Of a stretch of 31,273 bases of DNA, positions 16,402-24,780 are shown piece after piece. The notes beneath the pieces are model-generated. The model was given only the letters and a program-made list of their open reading frames with translations, had not been told where the DNA came from and searched no databases. Every line of letters starts with the position of its first letter. Position 1 is the first letter of the stretch. The stretch spans positions 1 through 31,273 of IMG/VR virus record IMGVR_UViG_3300048918_000169, one strand, 5' to 3'. Source of the DNA: a virus. A program made the position numbers and the translations under genes.

Positions 16402-17295
16402 TTACTTCTCCGTCAGCTCAGCGATCGTGAGCAGCTGGTTGAACTGGTCGAACAGATCCGGGCGGCTCTGCAACGACGGGAAGTCCGGCAAGCCGATCGA
16501 CTTCAGTGCGTTTTGCATATCCAGCACCATCCACTTGCCGACGCGCATCACTTCCTGCGTGCGCTTGACGAGCGCGCCGAACGTGACGCCGGGCGCAGCA
16601 GGAGCGGCCGGAAATACAGGCGGGGCGGCGTTCGGCGACGGAGGTGCGACCTGGGCTTCGGCGGTCACCGTCACGCGGTCACCGTTCCCGGGCGCCGGGT
16701 CGATCGTCACCGTTACCGGGCCGAAGACCGCGCCACGTGCAGCGCGTTGAGCCGCCTCGACCGTCTCCACCAACGTATCGGCCACACCGCGCTTGTAGCG
16801 CCACGTGCCGTCAGCGTTCTTGGTCTTCGTGCTGGCGTGGATGCGCTCGTCGTGCGTGTAGCCGTTGCGATCCGTTTCACCGGTCGAGGCAGGGGCCTGG
16901 GTAGCAACCGCAGGAGGCGCGGGCGGGGCAGGCGCCGCGACGGGCGGAGGCGGCGCTGAAGTAACCGGCGGAGCCGCGGGGGCAGTCGTGGACGTCTCGA
17001 CAGCCGCAGTGGAGGCGGCAGGACTCGACGCTTGCGCCAAAGGGATGTTGGTCGTGCTCCCGTCGCCGGTACCGAACAGGGTATGCGCGAGCGCAAGGTC
17101 TTCCTTGGCGCTGGAATCGACGCTGGGCAGTACAGCCGGCGCTTTGGTGACGGCACGTTCCAAATTCGTCACGACCACACTTGCGGCTTGCTCGACCTTC
17201 GTCTCGCCCAGGTGCATGAGCGCGGTGAGCTGAGCGATGTGCTTGGCCAGCTCCGTTTTGTCAAAGATATTTTCGATAACCAAGTGCGTCTGCAC
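16402..17295 (-). CDS. First leftward gene: unknown, with central disordered linker
   Basis: The 297-residue protein has a helical N-terminal part (about 1-75), a Pro/Ala/Thr-rich linker (about 88-138), then NGYTHDERIHASTKTKNADG and WRYKRGV, a short motif recurrent in phage proteins of unknown role, and a helical C-terminus. GTG start at 17295 with GGAG 7 nt upstream; it is the first gene of the leftward replication operon. The linker resembles that of the SSB. A role as replication accessory is inference from position only. Confidence 0.75.
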   Translation of the reverse strand: MQTHLVIENIFDKTELAKHIAQLTALMHLGETKVEQAASVVVTNLERAVTKAPAVLPSVDSSAKEDLALAHTLFGTGDGSTTNIPLAQASSPAASTAAVETSTTAPAAPPVTSAPPPPVAAPAPPAPPAVATQAPASTGETDRNGYTHDERIHASTKTKNADGTWRYKRGVADTLVETVEAAQRAARGAVFGPVTVTIDPAPGNGDRVTVTAEAQVAPPSPNAAPPVFPAAPAAPGVTFGALVKRTQEVMRVGKWMVLDMQNALKSIGLPDFPSLQSRPDLFDQFNQLLTIAELTEK

Positions 17296-17319
17296 GTTAT
17301 TCTCCGTTGGTGGAAAGGA

Positions 17320-17362
17320 TTGACGGGATCGCAGCCTAACCCTAGACTGACGGCCTCGTCAA
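17320..17362. promoter_or_regulatory. Divergent promoters with a shared palindromic operator
   Basis: The 82-nt gap between the two replication operons holds a rightward promoter, TTGACG (17320-17325), 17 nt, TAGACT (17343-17348). A leftward one on the minus strand is TTGACG (17362-17357), 18 nt, TAGGCT. The exact palindrome TGACG-GCCT-CGTCA (17348-17361) overlaps the start of the leftward -35 and the end of the rightward -10, so a bound protein could block both. The leftward -10 is weak. Confidence 0.6.
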
Positions 17363-17377
17363 TAGGGGAATTTCTCC

Positions 17378-19105
17378 GTGCATTTGCGCCCGTACCAGAT
17401 AAAGCTCGAGGAAGAAATCGAAGGTGCTTGGAATAGCGGTCACAAAGTGGCGCTTGCGGTTAGCCCGTGCGGAAGCGGAAAGACAGTTCTATTCAGCAAT
17501 ATCCTCTCACGCGAGCATGGCGCCAGCGCAGCCATCGCGCATCGACGTGAATTGGTCAGTCAAATGAGCGTGACGCTCGCTCGCAATGGCGTTCGCCACC
17601 GCGTGATCGGTAGCAAATCGCTGATCCGCGATATCGTTTCTATCCAAATGCGAAAGATCAAGCGCAACTATGTCGACCCTTCTGCTCGGTGTGGCGTTGT
17701 AGGCATTGACTCACTACTCAATCTCAATCCTTCAGACCCGTGGCTTAGCCAGGTGCGAACGTGGATTGGCGATGAAGGCCATCATTTCCTCAAAGAGAAC
17801 AAATGGGGGCGGGGTATTGAGATGCTCCCCGCTTCGGCACGAGGATTGCTTGTAACGGCCACGGCGTACCGGGCCGATGGTAAGGGCTTAGGCCGCCACA
17901 CGGACGGGCTCGCTGATTGCATCATCATGGGGCCGCACATGCGTGACCTCATTCGCATGGGGTATCTAACGGATTATCGCGTCGTCGCGCCACCTCTGCC
18001 CGATGATCTTGATTTCAGCGATGTGACCATTACCGCCTCGGGGGATCTATCCCCGCAGAAAAATCGCGCGGCCATGCACCGATCGAAAAAAATCGTCGGT
18101 GATATCGTCAAGATGAATCTCCAGTTCGCGCCAAAACTACGCACGGTGGTGTTCGCAGTAGACGTGGAAGCTGCTGTCGAGATCGCGAACGCATTCAAAG
18201 CTGCTGGCCAGAGCGCTGAGGTTGTTAGCGCGGAGACGCCTGACGTATTGCGATTCGACATTATGCAGCGCTTCGAGCGTGGCGAGATCCGCGTGCTGGT
18301 GAACGTCGACCTATTCGGCGAAGGCTTCGATTTGCCAGCGGTTCAATGCGTGCAAATGGCGCGTAAGACGGAATCTAAGCCGCTATTCGATCAGCAATTT
18401 AGCCGTATGATCCGCCTGATGTTGAGCGATATCCTGATTGCGGCTTGGGATACCTACAGCGTCGAACAGCGGTTGCAATTCATCGCCGAGTCGGAGAAAC
18501 CCGTCGGTTTGCTGATCGACCATGTCGGGAACGTTGAACGGCATTTGCCGCCAGATGGCCCACGTGTTCAAACGCTCGATCGTATGGACCGCAAAGCGCG
18601 TTCTACGCCAAGCGACGCGATTCCGCTGAAAAAATGCTTGTACCCCGATTGCTTCGCGGACTATGAGGCTTGGCGAGACGAGTGCCCGTGCTGCCACCGT
18701 AAGCCAGAGATTTTGCCTCACCAAAAACGTACCGTTGAGATGGTCGACGGCAACCTCTTCGAGATCCCCCCCGAGGTGCTGGCGCGTATGCGTGGCGAGG
18801 AAGTCGATGTCACTACGTTCGCCCCAGTTATCCCTGTCGGTGCAACGTTCGCTATGGCGCAAGGCATTAAGAACCGGTTCCTCGAGACGCAGCAAGCGCA
18901 ACGGCGGCTCCGCGAGGTTATCGCGACATGGGCCGGCGGCGAGAAATACTTCGGCAAATCCGACTCAGAGATCCTGAAAACCTTCTATTTCCGGTTCGGG
19001 CTCGACCTGTCCTCGGCCAAGGCGCTAGGCCGTGCCGACGCCCAGGCGCTACAGGAGCGGATCGAGACGAGGATGGGGATTGACGGGATCGTCAGAGCGG
19101 AGTAA
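17378..19105 (+). CDS. SF2 DEAD/DEAH-type helicase with C-terminal zinc knuckle
   Basis: The 575-residue protein is a superfamily 2 helicase: RPYQ at 4-7, Walker A CGSGKT at 31-36, DEGH at 132-135 in place of DEAD/DEAH, TAT at 160-162, and a second RecA domain with VLVNVDLFGEGFDLP. Motif VI reads QQFSRMIR (339-346) where QxxGRxxR is usual, so the glycine is replaced by serine. Cys420, 425, 436, 438 and 439 suggest a zinc knuckle after the core. It probably unwinds replication or recombination intermediates. GTG start with AGGGG upstream; it is the first rightward replication gene and faces the operator at 17348-17361. Confidence 0.92.
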   Translation: MHLRPYQIKLEEEIEGAWNSGHKVALAVSPCGSGKTVLFSNILSREHGASAAIAHRRELVSQMSVTLARNGVRHRVIGSKSLIRDIVSIQMRKIKRNYVDPSARCGVVGIDSLLNLNPSDPWLSQVRTWIGDEGHHFLKENKWGRGIEMLPASARGLLVTATAYRADGKGLGRHTDGLADCIIMGPHMRDLIRMGYLTDYRVVAPPLPDDLDFSDVTITASGDLSPQKNRAAMHRSKKIVGDIVKMNLQFAPKLRTVVFAVDVEAAVEIANAFKAAGQSAEVVSAETPDVLRFDIMQRFERGEIRVLVNVDLFGEGFDLPAVQCVQMARKTESKPLFDQQFSRMIRLMLSDILIAAWDTYSVEQRLQFIAESEKPVGLLIDHVGNVERHLPPDGPRVQTLDRMDRKARSTPSDAIPLKKCLYPDCFADYEAWRDECPCCHRKPEILPHQKRTVEMVDGNLFEIPPEVLARMRGEEVDVTTFAPVIPVGATFAMAQGIKNRFLETQQAQRRLREVIATWAGGEKYFGKSDSEILKTFYFRFGLDLSSAKALGRADAQALQERIETRMGIDGIVRAE

Positions 19106-19108
19106 GGT
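19080..19108 (+). promoter_or_regulatory. Promoter with TGACG-N4-CGTCA operator at helicase end
   Basis: TTGACG (19080-19085), 17 nt, TAAGGT (19103-19108) lies over the last codons and stop of the helicase gene. The exact palindrome TGACG-GGAT-CGTCA is at 19081-19094. The 15-nt stretch GGATTGACGGGATCG also occurs at the rightward promoter at 17318. The -10 fits at 3 of 6 positions. It would drive the small-gene run starting at 19134. Confidence 0.5.
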
Positions 19109-19133
19109 CTGCTCACTTTCGGGAGATTTAAAG

Positions 19134-19595
19134 ATGCGTTGGAAAGTTTGCGACGACTGCGAGACGAATAATCCGCCCACGGCTGAGAACTGCCGTTCGT
19201 GTGATTCTCCGGCGTTATCCCTTGTTGAAATGACGCCGACGATCGAGGAAGGCGCAGTTCCGCTCCGCCAGTTCGACCACGTCGTTTGCAAGGGTTGCGG
19301 TTGTTTTTTCAATCGCGCCGCGGAGTCGACGTGCCCCGAGTGCGATCGTCTCTATGTGCCGGACGCCAGCGAGTTGCTCCCGCCGCGCACCGCCGCCCAG
19401 CTCCAAGCTATCGCCCACGCCGAACGCCTCCGCACGCAGTTCCAGACGCAGGAGCGCATGATCGCCGAGGCGCAGCTGACCACGACCAAGGTTTACCGTC
19501 CGCTGCCCGTGTGGCGGCAGCGCCTCAATACACTCGCCAGGGGAATACGCACATGGGTTACCGAGATCCGCGGGAGGAAGGGCCGGACGCGATAA
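19134..19595 (+). CDS. Double zinc-ribbon protein
   Basis: The 153-residue protein has two clear zinc ribbons: CDDC...CRSC (about 6-25) and CKGC...CPEC (about 47-66). A basic helical C-terminal half follows. Double zinc ribbons usually mediate nucleic-acid or protein contact. GGGAGA lies 7-12 nt before the ATG. The gene follows the helicase by 28 nt with a promoter/operator between and overlaps the next gene by 43 nt. The specific function is unknown. Confidence 0.8.
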   Translation: MRWKVCDDCETNNPPTAENCRSCDSPALSLVEMTPTIEEGAVPLRQFDHVVCKGCGCFFNRAAESTCPECDRLYVPDASELLPPRTAAQLQAIAHAERLRTQFQTQERMIAEAQLTTTKVYRPLPVWRQRLNTLARGIRTWVTEIRGRKGRTR

Positions 19596-19768
19596 CGATC
19601 TGCATCGTGGTCGCATTCATCGTTGCGTTGCTGTGCGTGGGTTGGCAGTTCGAGTCACGCGATCGCTGCATGCAGTTCGGGCAGGATCACAACGTCGAAA
19701 CGCGTTACATCTACGGCGAGTGCCGTGCGTATTTTCCAGATGGCCATATCGAGGTAGCAGAGCAATGA
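19553..19768 (+). CDS. Small single-pass membrane protein
   Basis: The 71-residue product has one strong membrane helix (about 14-31, ITICIVVAFIVALLCVGW) and a C-terminal domain with two cysteines (39 and 57), so the tail could face the periplasm with a disulfide. The ATG lies inside the end of the zinc-ribbon gene, with AGGGGAA upstream, and the stop overlaps the next ATG (ATGA). Unknown function. Confidence 0.7.
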   Translation: MGYRDPREEGPDAITICIVVAFIVALLCVGWQFESRDRCMQFGQDHNVETRYIYGECRAYFPDGHIEVAEQ

Positions 19769-20154
19769 CTGACCCCAACAATCCGCTGAATCTCCTGCTC
19801 ACGCTCGAGACGGCACTCCACAAATCGCACAAAGGCCGCTGGCCGAATAACGTGCGCAACGCGGTGCAGGGTTTGCGCCATGCGCTGGCGGCGCGTTACG
19901 AGACGCCTGCTGGCCCCGTATACGGGTCGATTGACGCGTGCGCTGAGGTGCAACGGGCGCACACGCAAAACTTGCTCGTCATGAAGCCTGTTCTCGACGA
20001 GTCCGGCGAGCGACTTGGCGTTATAACGGCAGTCACCCAAATCGATGGATCGGTCATGTGCTCTATCAAAGCGGATGAAGGCATGGAAAGCCGCGTTGCG
20101 CAGATGGTCCGCGGCATCGAAGGGCCGGTAAGCATCGGCTACCGCAAGGCGTGA
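19765..20154 (+). CDS. Unknown 129-residue phage protein
   Basis: The protein begins MTDPNNPLNLLLTLETALHK, has a helical first half and a beta-rich second half (GVITAVTQIDGSVMCSIK). No family is recognised and there is no membrane segment. It overlaps both neighbours by 4 nt (ATGA and GTGA), so it belongs to the translationally coupled run 19134-22012. Confidence 0.75.
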   Translation: MTDPNNPLNLLLTLETALHKSHKGRWPNNVRNAVQGLRHALAARYETPAGPVYGSIDACAEVQRAHTQNLLVMKPVLDESGERLGVITAVTQIDGSVMCSIKADEGMESRVAQMVRGIEGPVSIGYRKA

Positions 20155-20360
20155 AATACCTGCCGCACCAAGCGGGCTATTGCCCGTGCAAACGTAAGAA
20201 CTGCACGCGTCGGGTTCGTCCACGCTTGCAACGAGGCCGGATACGCTGCGCCAATACCTGCGAGTGCTCCGGCTACAAATTCCCGCATCGTCGCGGTAGC
20301 GGCTGGTGCGACTATGGTTCTTGGACCGCCGAACAATTACGAGAGAGGATGGGGCAATGA
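20151..20360 (+). CDS. Small basic Cys-rich protein
   Basis: The 69-residue protein carries paired cysteines (CPCKRKNC near 11-18; CANTCECSGYKF near 33-44; C53) in a very basic background with many Arg residues. It probably binds zinc and nucleic acid. The GTG start overlaps the previous stop (GTGA) and its TGA overlaps the next ATG. No family assigned. Confidence 0.7.
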   Translation: MKYLPHQAGYCPCKRKNCTRRVRPRLQRGRIRCANTCECSGYKFPHRRGSGWCDYGSWTAEQLRERMGQ

Positions 20361-20683
20361 GTTGGACACTTCACGACATGATCCGCGCTAAGCAGCTCGC
20401 CAACGAGATGAACGAGCTGGAACAAAAGCGCGTCGCACACTTTTCGGATATGCGCAAGCCGCTGGTCGTTTGCCTGGACGAGATCGAGCGAGCCATGCGC
20501 GGTACCGGCGAGCTGGATCAGAATGCGCAGCAGGCGATGTTCGATGTCTGCGAGGCGCTTAAACCGTACGCCTGCAATTTTCGCCCGGTAGCGCCGCGCC
20601 CTGTGCCCGCAATCCCCGAACCGTACCCGCTGGATGAACCCAGTGCTGAATGCGAACTCGTTACACAGGAGCCGCAGTCATGA
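20357..20683 (+). CDS. Unknown 108-residue protein, MSWT start
   Basis: The first 60 residues are helical (MSWTLHDMIRAKQLANEMNE...), with a Pro-rich end (VAPRPVPAIPEPYPLDEP). It is not recognised. Its first 13 bases (ATGAGTTGGACAC) are identical to those of the next gene, suggesting a local duplication of the start. ATGA overlaps occur at both ends. Confidence 0.7.
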   Translation: MSWTLHDMIRAKQLANEMNELEQKRVAHFSDMRKPLVVCLDEIERAMRGTGELDQNAQQAMFDVCEALKPYACNFRPVAPRPVPAIPEPYPLDEPSAECELVTQEPQS

Positions 20684-21183
20684 GTTGGACACCGCATAAG
20701 GAAGCCGAGTTTCAGGAGGTAAGGCTGTTGCAGCACAACCTCGACAAAGAGCGCGAGGACTACATTACGCGAGTCGTGACGCCGATGCGCGTCATCTGCA
20801 ACTGCTTGAGTGAACGCGATTTGCTCAATGAGTTGGCGAAGCATGCCGGCACGTTGCGCGATCTGCTCGCGCCGTTCGACGCGCGGCAGAAGCCCGAATG
20901 CGAAACGGTAGCCGTGAGCTATGAAAATTTCAAAGAGGTTCCGTTGACTCACGGCGGCAGTGCGTTCGTCTATCGAACGGATTACGACAAGGTGCTCGCG
21001 CAACTCGCCGCCATTGCCCAGGCCGTCAAGCCGCTGCGCGATTGGTATTTCACCGGGCAGTTCGCAGATCGACCAGACTTGGGGGTTCTTGGTTGCTATG
21101 GGCACGTTGTCACGATCGGCGATCTCGCAAAGCTGATCGACGCATGCCCGCGCCCCGGCTCGATCGTGGACACGCAAGCATGA
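20680..21183 (+). CDS. Unknown 167-residue protein, MSWT start
   Basis: The protein starts MSWTPHKEAEFQEVRLLQHN, has a coiled-coil-like first half and a mixed second half (YDKVLAQLAAIAQAVKPLRD, then GCYGHVVTIGDLAKLIDACP). No family is recognised. Its ATG and stop overlap the adjacent genes by 4 nt. The start matches that of the preceding gene, but the rest shows no clear similarity. Confidence 0.72.
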   Translation: MSWTPHKEAEFQEVRLLQHNLDKEREDYITRVVTPMRVICNCLSERDLLNELAKHAGTLRDLLAPFDARQKPECETVAVSYENFKEVPLTHGGSAFVYRTDYDKVLAQLAAIAQAVKPLRDWYFTGQFADRPDLGVLGCYGHVVTIGDLAKLIDACPRPGSIVDTQA

Positions 21184-21671
21184 GCACTGAGCTGCAAGCA
21201 TGGGCGCATCGCAATGGCGTGAGCCTGACCGCATTCCTCGAGCTGGAGGAAATTCTCGACGCGGCGCCGGAGACGCTCGGGCTCAGCGGAGCGCCCGGTA
21301 CCGAAGCCCGCGTGGTCAGTGAGCTGCGCCTCGAGGCCAGCCAGCTCGGCATGCGGCTATGGCGCAACAACTCCGGCGCGTTCTACGACGACAAGGGCAA
21401 CTTTGTCCGCTTCGGCCTGGGCAACGACTCGAAGCAGTTCAACACCGTGTGCAAGTCCAGCGATCTGATCGGCATTAGCAACAAGCTGATTACGCCGGCA
21501 GACGTGGGCAAGCCGCGCGGGCAACTCGTCGCACGTGAGGCGAAGAAACCTGGCTGGAAATACACCGGCACGCCGCGCGAAGTAGGGCAGCTCAATTTCA
21601 TCAACATCATCAACCGATTCGGCGGCGACGCGGCATTCGCGACCGGGCCGGGCACATTCGGAGAGAAATAA
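21180..21671 (+). CDS. VRR-NUC nuclease
   Basis: The 163-residue protein has the VRR-NUC arrangement: Glu48 in SELRLEASQLGMRLWRNNSGAF, Asp95 in KSSDLIGI, the E-x-K pair Glu120/Lys122 in AREAKKPGWK, and Gln137 in VGQLNFINIINRFGG. Such stand-alone phage VRR-NUC enzymes cut branched DNA such as Holliday junctions and flaps (FAN1/T7-like group). It probably resolves replication intermediates before packaging. The protein carries an extra N-terminal helix region (about 1-40). ATGA and TAATG overlaps link it to both neighbours. Confidence 0.9.
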   Translation: MSTELQAWAHRNGVSLTAFLELEEILDAAPETLGLSGAPGTEARVVSELRLEASQLGMRLWRNNSGAFYDDKGNFVRFGLGNDSKQFNTVCKSSDLIGISNKLITPADVGKPRGQLVAREAKKPGWKYTGTPREVGQLNFINIINRFGGDAAFATGPGTFGEK

Positions 21672-22012
21672 TGGATATGCGCATTCAATCGTTGAGTGAG
21701 TTTGCTCGCTTCAAGGAAGGCCAGCGTTTCGATAACGCAACGGTGATCGTGCTGAAAAATTGCACACTTATCAAAATGGAGAACGGCGCTATTTTCACGC
21801 TGCACCATTCGACGCACCTCTATGACGGCTGGAACATGAACGACTTTATCCGTCGCGCGTGGTGCCGGCTGTCCGGGGTGAAATTCGTTGACTTGAAGAA
21901 AGCGATCGCCGCTCACAAGGCGGAGCAGGAGAGCGAACGAGTTAAGGGAAAAGTCGAGGATCTTCGCCGCATGGCCGGCAAACTCGGCTATGACCTCCGC
22001 AAGCGCCATTGA
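21671..22012 (+). CDS. Unknown 113-residue protein
   Basis: The first 75 residues look like a small beta fold (ATVIVLKNCTLIKMENGAIF, then HHSTHLYDGWN), followed by a charged helix (KAEQESERVKGKVEDLRRMA). No family is recognised. It is the last gene of the coupled run; the next gene has its own promoter, whose -35 overlaps this gene's end. Confidence 0.7.
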   Translation: MDMRIQSLSEFARFKEGQRFDNATVIVLKNCTLIKMENGAIFTLHHSTHLYDGWNMNDFIRRAWCRLSGVKFVDLKKAIAAHKAEQESERVKGKVEDLRRMAGKLGYDLRKRH

Positions 22013-22037
22013 CGACCTCGACAGTCTGACCTATCCT
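22009..22037 (+). promoter_or_regulatory. Promoter with degenerate operator, for the TetR-type gene
   Basis: TTGACG (22009-22014), exactly 17 nt, TATCCT (22032-22037; 4 of 6) is a good sigma-70 promoter 33 nt before the regulator ATG. TGACG-ACCT-CGACA (22010-22023) is a one-mismatch copy of the palindrome found at the other promoters. A weaker site at the regulator's own gene would fit autoregulation. Confidence 0.6.
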
Positions 22038-22069
22038 CGCGCCATCACACCCCGGAACACAGCGACACC

Positions 22070-22372
22070 ATGACCACGAATCTCAAACCCGAACAGCGCA
22101 AGTCCGATATCCTCGTGGCGTCGCTGAAGATTGCCGAGCGTGACGGCTATGACCGCATCAGCCGCAAGCAGATCGCCGAAGCCGCTGGCGTAAGCGAAGC
22201 GCTCGTGTCGCACCACTTCGGCACGATGCCGCACTTCCGCCGCGAGCTGATGCGCTTCGCCGTCAAGCGCCAGAACCCGCGCATCGTCTTGCAGGGTTTG
22301 CTCGCCAAGGATGCCCAGGCCCGCAAGGCGCCGGAGGATCTCCAGGATCTCGCACGTAAGCTCATCGCCTAA
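22070..22372 (+). CDS. Minimal TetR-type DNA-binding regulator
   Basis: The 100-residue protein matches the TetR N-terminal domain: ILVASLKIAERDGYDRISRK, then QIAEAAGVSEALVSHHFGTM, with the helix-turn-helix at about 33-52 and the helix 4 start at 55-64. The ligand-binding and dimerisation domain of about 120 residues normal for TetR proteins is missing; a short basic/helical tail of about 35 residues replaces it. It has its own promoter and sits between the coupled run and the PrimPol. It is the best candidate in the window to bind the TGACG-N4-CGTCA sites, but this is inference. Confidence 0.82.
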   Translation: MTTNLKPEQRKSDILVASLKIAERDGYDRISRKQIAEAAGVSEALVSHHFGTMPHFRRELMRFAVKRQNPRIVLQGLLAKDAQARKAPEDLQDLARKLIA

Positions 22373-22392
22373 ACAGCGCCTCCGGGGGAATC

Positions 22393-24780
22393 ATGCAAGC
22401 GCTGCCTGCCGCTCTGGCGCCAATGGGTGCCTACAAACAGTTTCTCAATTACAAGCTGGTGCCGTCCGTCAAACAGCCGGGAAAGATGGACAAGTTTCCG
22501 GTGAACCCGTCGACGGGCGAGGTGTGCAATGCGCATGACCGCAATGCTTGGGCGTCGTTCGACGGTGCGGCGCAGGCCGGTTTGCTGCGTGGCCACGGTG
22601 TTGCCTTCGTCTTCGCTGACACCGACCCCTTCTGGTTTCTCGACATCGATGGTGCGTACGATGGAAACGATTGGAACGCTACCGCCAAGACTCTTTGCGC
22701 TGAGTTTGCAGGCTGCGCTATCGAAGTCTCCCAGTCTGGCCGCGGCCTACACATCTTTGGCTCGGGAGCTGTCCCCGAGCATGGCACGCGCAATCGGGCG
22801 CTCCATCTTGAGTTCTACCATCGCCTCCGGTTCGTCGCCCTTACCGGCACGCACGCCACTGGCAACGCCGCGCACACTCCGCACAACCTGACGCCGCTCG
22901 TCAATCGTTACTTCCCTCCGGGCAGCGACCAATCGACCGATGTGGGCGCGGATTGGTGGAGCATGGAGCCGGTACCGGAATGGAACGGCCCGCAGGACGA
23001 CGCCACGCTGCTCCAGCGGGCGTTGCGGAGCAAGAGCGCTGCCTCGGTATTCGGCGGCGACCGGGCGAGCTTTGCGGACCTCTGGGATGGCGACGAGGCG
23101 ATCTTGGCCAAGGCCTTCCCTGACGACAAACACCCCTACAATGCCTCGAGCGCGGACCAGGCGCTTGCGCAGCACCTAGCCTTCTGGACGGGCAAGAATG
23201 CCGAGCGCATTAAGACGCTGATGCTCGAGTCGGGCCTCGTGCGCGACAAGTGGGATCGGCGCGGCGATGACTACTTGGCGCGCACCATCCGCAAGGCCTG
23301 CGCATGGCAGAAAGACGTGCTGATCGACCCGCCACCGAGCGCCAGCCCGTTCGAGCAAGCGCTGAGCGATGTGCCGTTCAGCACCGAAGCGCTGCGGATC
23401 TCCGAGAAAACGCTGCTACAGCCCGACGAACAGGTGCAATTCTTCAAAGGCTGCGTCTACGTCGCCGACGAACACAAGATCATGGTACCGAACGGTGCGT
23501 TGGTCGACTCGTCGCGCTTCAATGCGTTGTACGGCGGCCGATCGTTCGTGATGGATGGCGGCAATACCCGCGTGGTCAAAAAGGCGTTCGAGGCCTTCAC
23601 CGAATCGCAGGTGTATCGCTTCCCGCGTGCTGACTCCACGTGCTTCCGTCCGCTCGAGACGCCCGGCGAGATCATTCGCGAGGCGGGCTTTACGCGCGTC
23701 AACGTGTACCGCCCGTGCGAGGTGAAGCGCGCCAAGGGCGACCCCGGCCGTTTCCTGCACCACCTGGCCAAGTTGATCCCCGACGAGCGCGATCGACAAA
23801 TCCTGCTCGGTTATATGGCGTGCGTGGTGCAATATCAGGGCCATAAGTTGCAGTGGGCGCCGTTACTCCAGTCGACCACGGGTACCGGCAAGGGCCTGAT
23901 CGGTATCGCGATCAAAAAGGCGATTGGCCGTCCGTTGTGCTACTCGCCGCGCGCTGAGGAAATCGGCAACAACTTCAACTTCTGGCTCACTGGCCACACG
24001 TTCTATTGCGTCGACGAGATCTACATCCCCGACAAGCGCACCGACTTGCTCGAGGTGCTCAAGCCGATGATTACCGGCGACGAGGAAGGGCAGGAAGTCA
24101 CGAAGAAAGGCGTTGACAGTGAGATGCGCGACACGTGCGGCAACTTCTGGTTCAACACCAATCACCAGAACGCACTCAAAAAGGATAAGCATGATCGTCG
24201 CATCGCTGAGTTCTTTATGGCTCAACAAGATCCTGATGACCTTATGCGTGATGGGCTCGACGCTGAGTACATCCTCGATCTTGTCGAATGGCTCAAAGGT
24301 TCGGGACGATACGCTGGCCATGCCTCGGGTTACAGCATCGTGGCCGAATACCTGTGGACGGTACCGATCGCGCGTGAGTTCGATCCGCGCAAAGACGTTC
24401 GCGCACCGAAAACCTCCAGCACGCAACGCGCGCTAGAAGTAGGTAAGGGACGCGTCGAACAGGAAGTGGCGGAACTGATCGCGATGGGCAACAGCGGCTT
24501 CCGCGGCGGATGGGTATCGTCGGCGGCCTTCCGCAATCTGCTGCGCGAGATGAAGATCAGCATTCCGCTGACGCGCCACCAAGAGATCCTGAAGTCGCTG
24601 GGATATATACCTCACCCTGCGCTGCCCGATGGCCGTGTGAACAATCCTGTGCTGCCTGACGGCACGCGTGTGCGGCTCTACGTCGACGTGCGTCAGGCGG
24701 ATCTGCTGACGATCAATGAACCGTCGCGCGTGGCGGAAGCATATAGCGCGGCGCAAGCGTTCTTACCTGGGAGTGTGTGA
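22393..24780 (+). CDS. PrimPol-helicase (AEP primase plus DUF5906/SF3-like ATPase)
   Basis: The 795-residue protein fuses a primase and a helicase. The N-terminal domain has archaeo-eukaryotic primase motifs: DID at 84-86 (FLDIDGAYDG), SQSGRGLH at 113-120 and FVALTG near 147-152, similar to the NrS-1-type phage primase-polymerase. The C-terminal part has Walker A TTGTGKG (495-501), Walker B CVDE (539-542), the NFWFNTN sensor (584-590) and the RR pair near 602, typical of DUF5906/virulence-E/SF3-like phage helicases. It would prime and unwind at the origin. GGGGGAATC precedes the ATG; the TGA overlaps the next ATG. Confidence 0.9.
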   Translation: MQALPAALAPMGAYKQFLNYKLVPSVKQPGKMDKFPVNPSTGEVCNAHDRNAWASFDGAAQAGLLRGHGVAFVFADTDPFWFLDIDGAYDGNDWNATAKTLCAEFAGCAIEVSQSGRGLHIFGSGAVPEHGTRNRALHLEFYHRLRFVALTGTHATGNAAHTPHNLTPLVNRYFPPGSDQSTDVGADWWSMEPVPEWNGPQDDATLLQRALRSKSAASVFGGDRASFADLWDGDEAILAKAFPDDKHPYNASSADQALAQHLAFWTGKNAERIKTLMLESGLVRDKWDRRGDDYLARTIRKACAWQKDVLIDPPPSASPFEQALSDVPFSTEALRISEKTLLQPDEQVQFFKGCVYVADEHKIMVPNGALVDSSRFNALYGGRSFVMDGGNTRVVKKAFEAFTESQVYRFPRADSTCFRPLETPGEIIREAGFTRVNVYRPCEVKRAKGDPGRFLHHLAKLIPDERDRQILLGYMACVVQYQGHKLQWAPLLQSTTGTGKGLIGIAIKKAIGRPLCYSPRAEEIGNNFNFWLTGHTFYCVDEIYIPDKRTDLLEVLKPMITGDEEGQEVTKKGVDSEMRDTCGNFWFNTNHQNALKKDKHDRRIAEFFMAQQDPDDLMRDGLDAEYILDLVEWLKGSGRYAGHASGYSIVAEYLWTVPIAREFDPRKDVRAPKTSSTQRALEVGKGRVEQEVAELIAMGNSGFRGGWVSSAAFRNLLREMKISIPLTRHQEILKSLGYIPHPALPDGRVNNPVLPDGTRVRLYVDVRQADLLTINEPSRVAEAYSAAQAFLPGSV

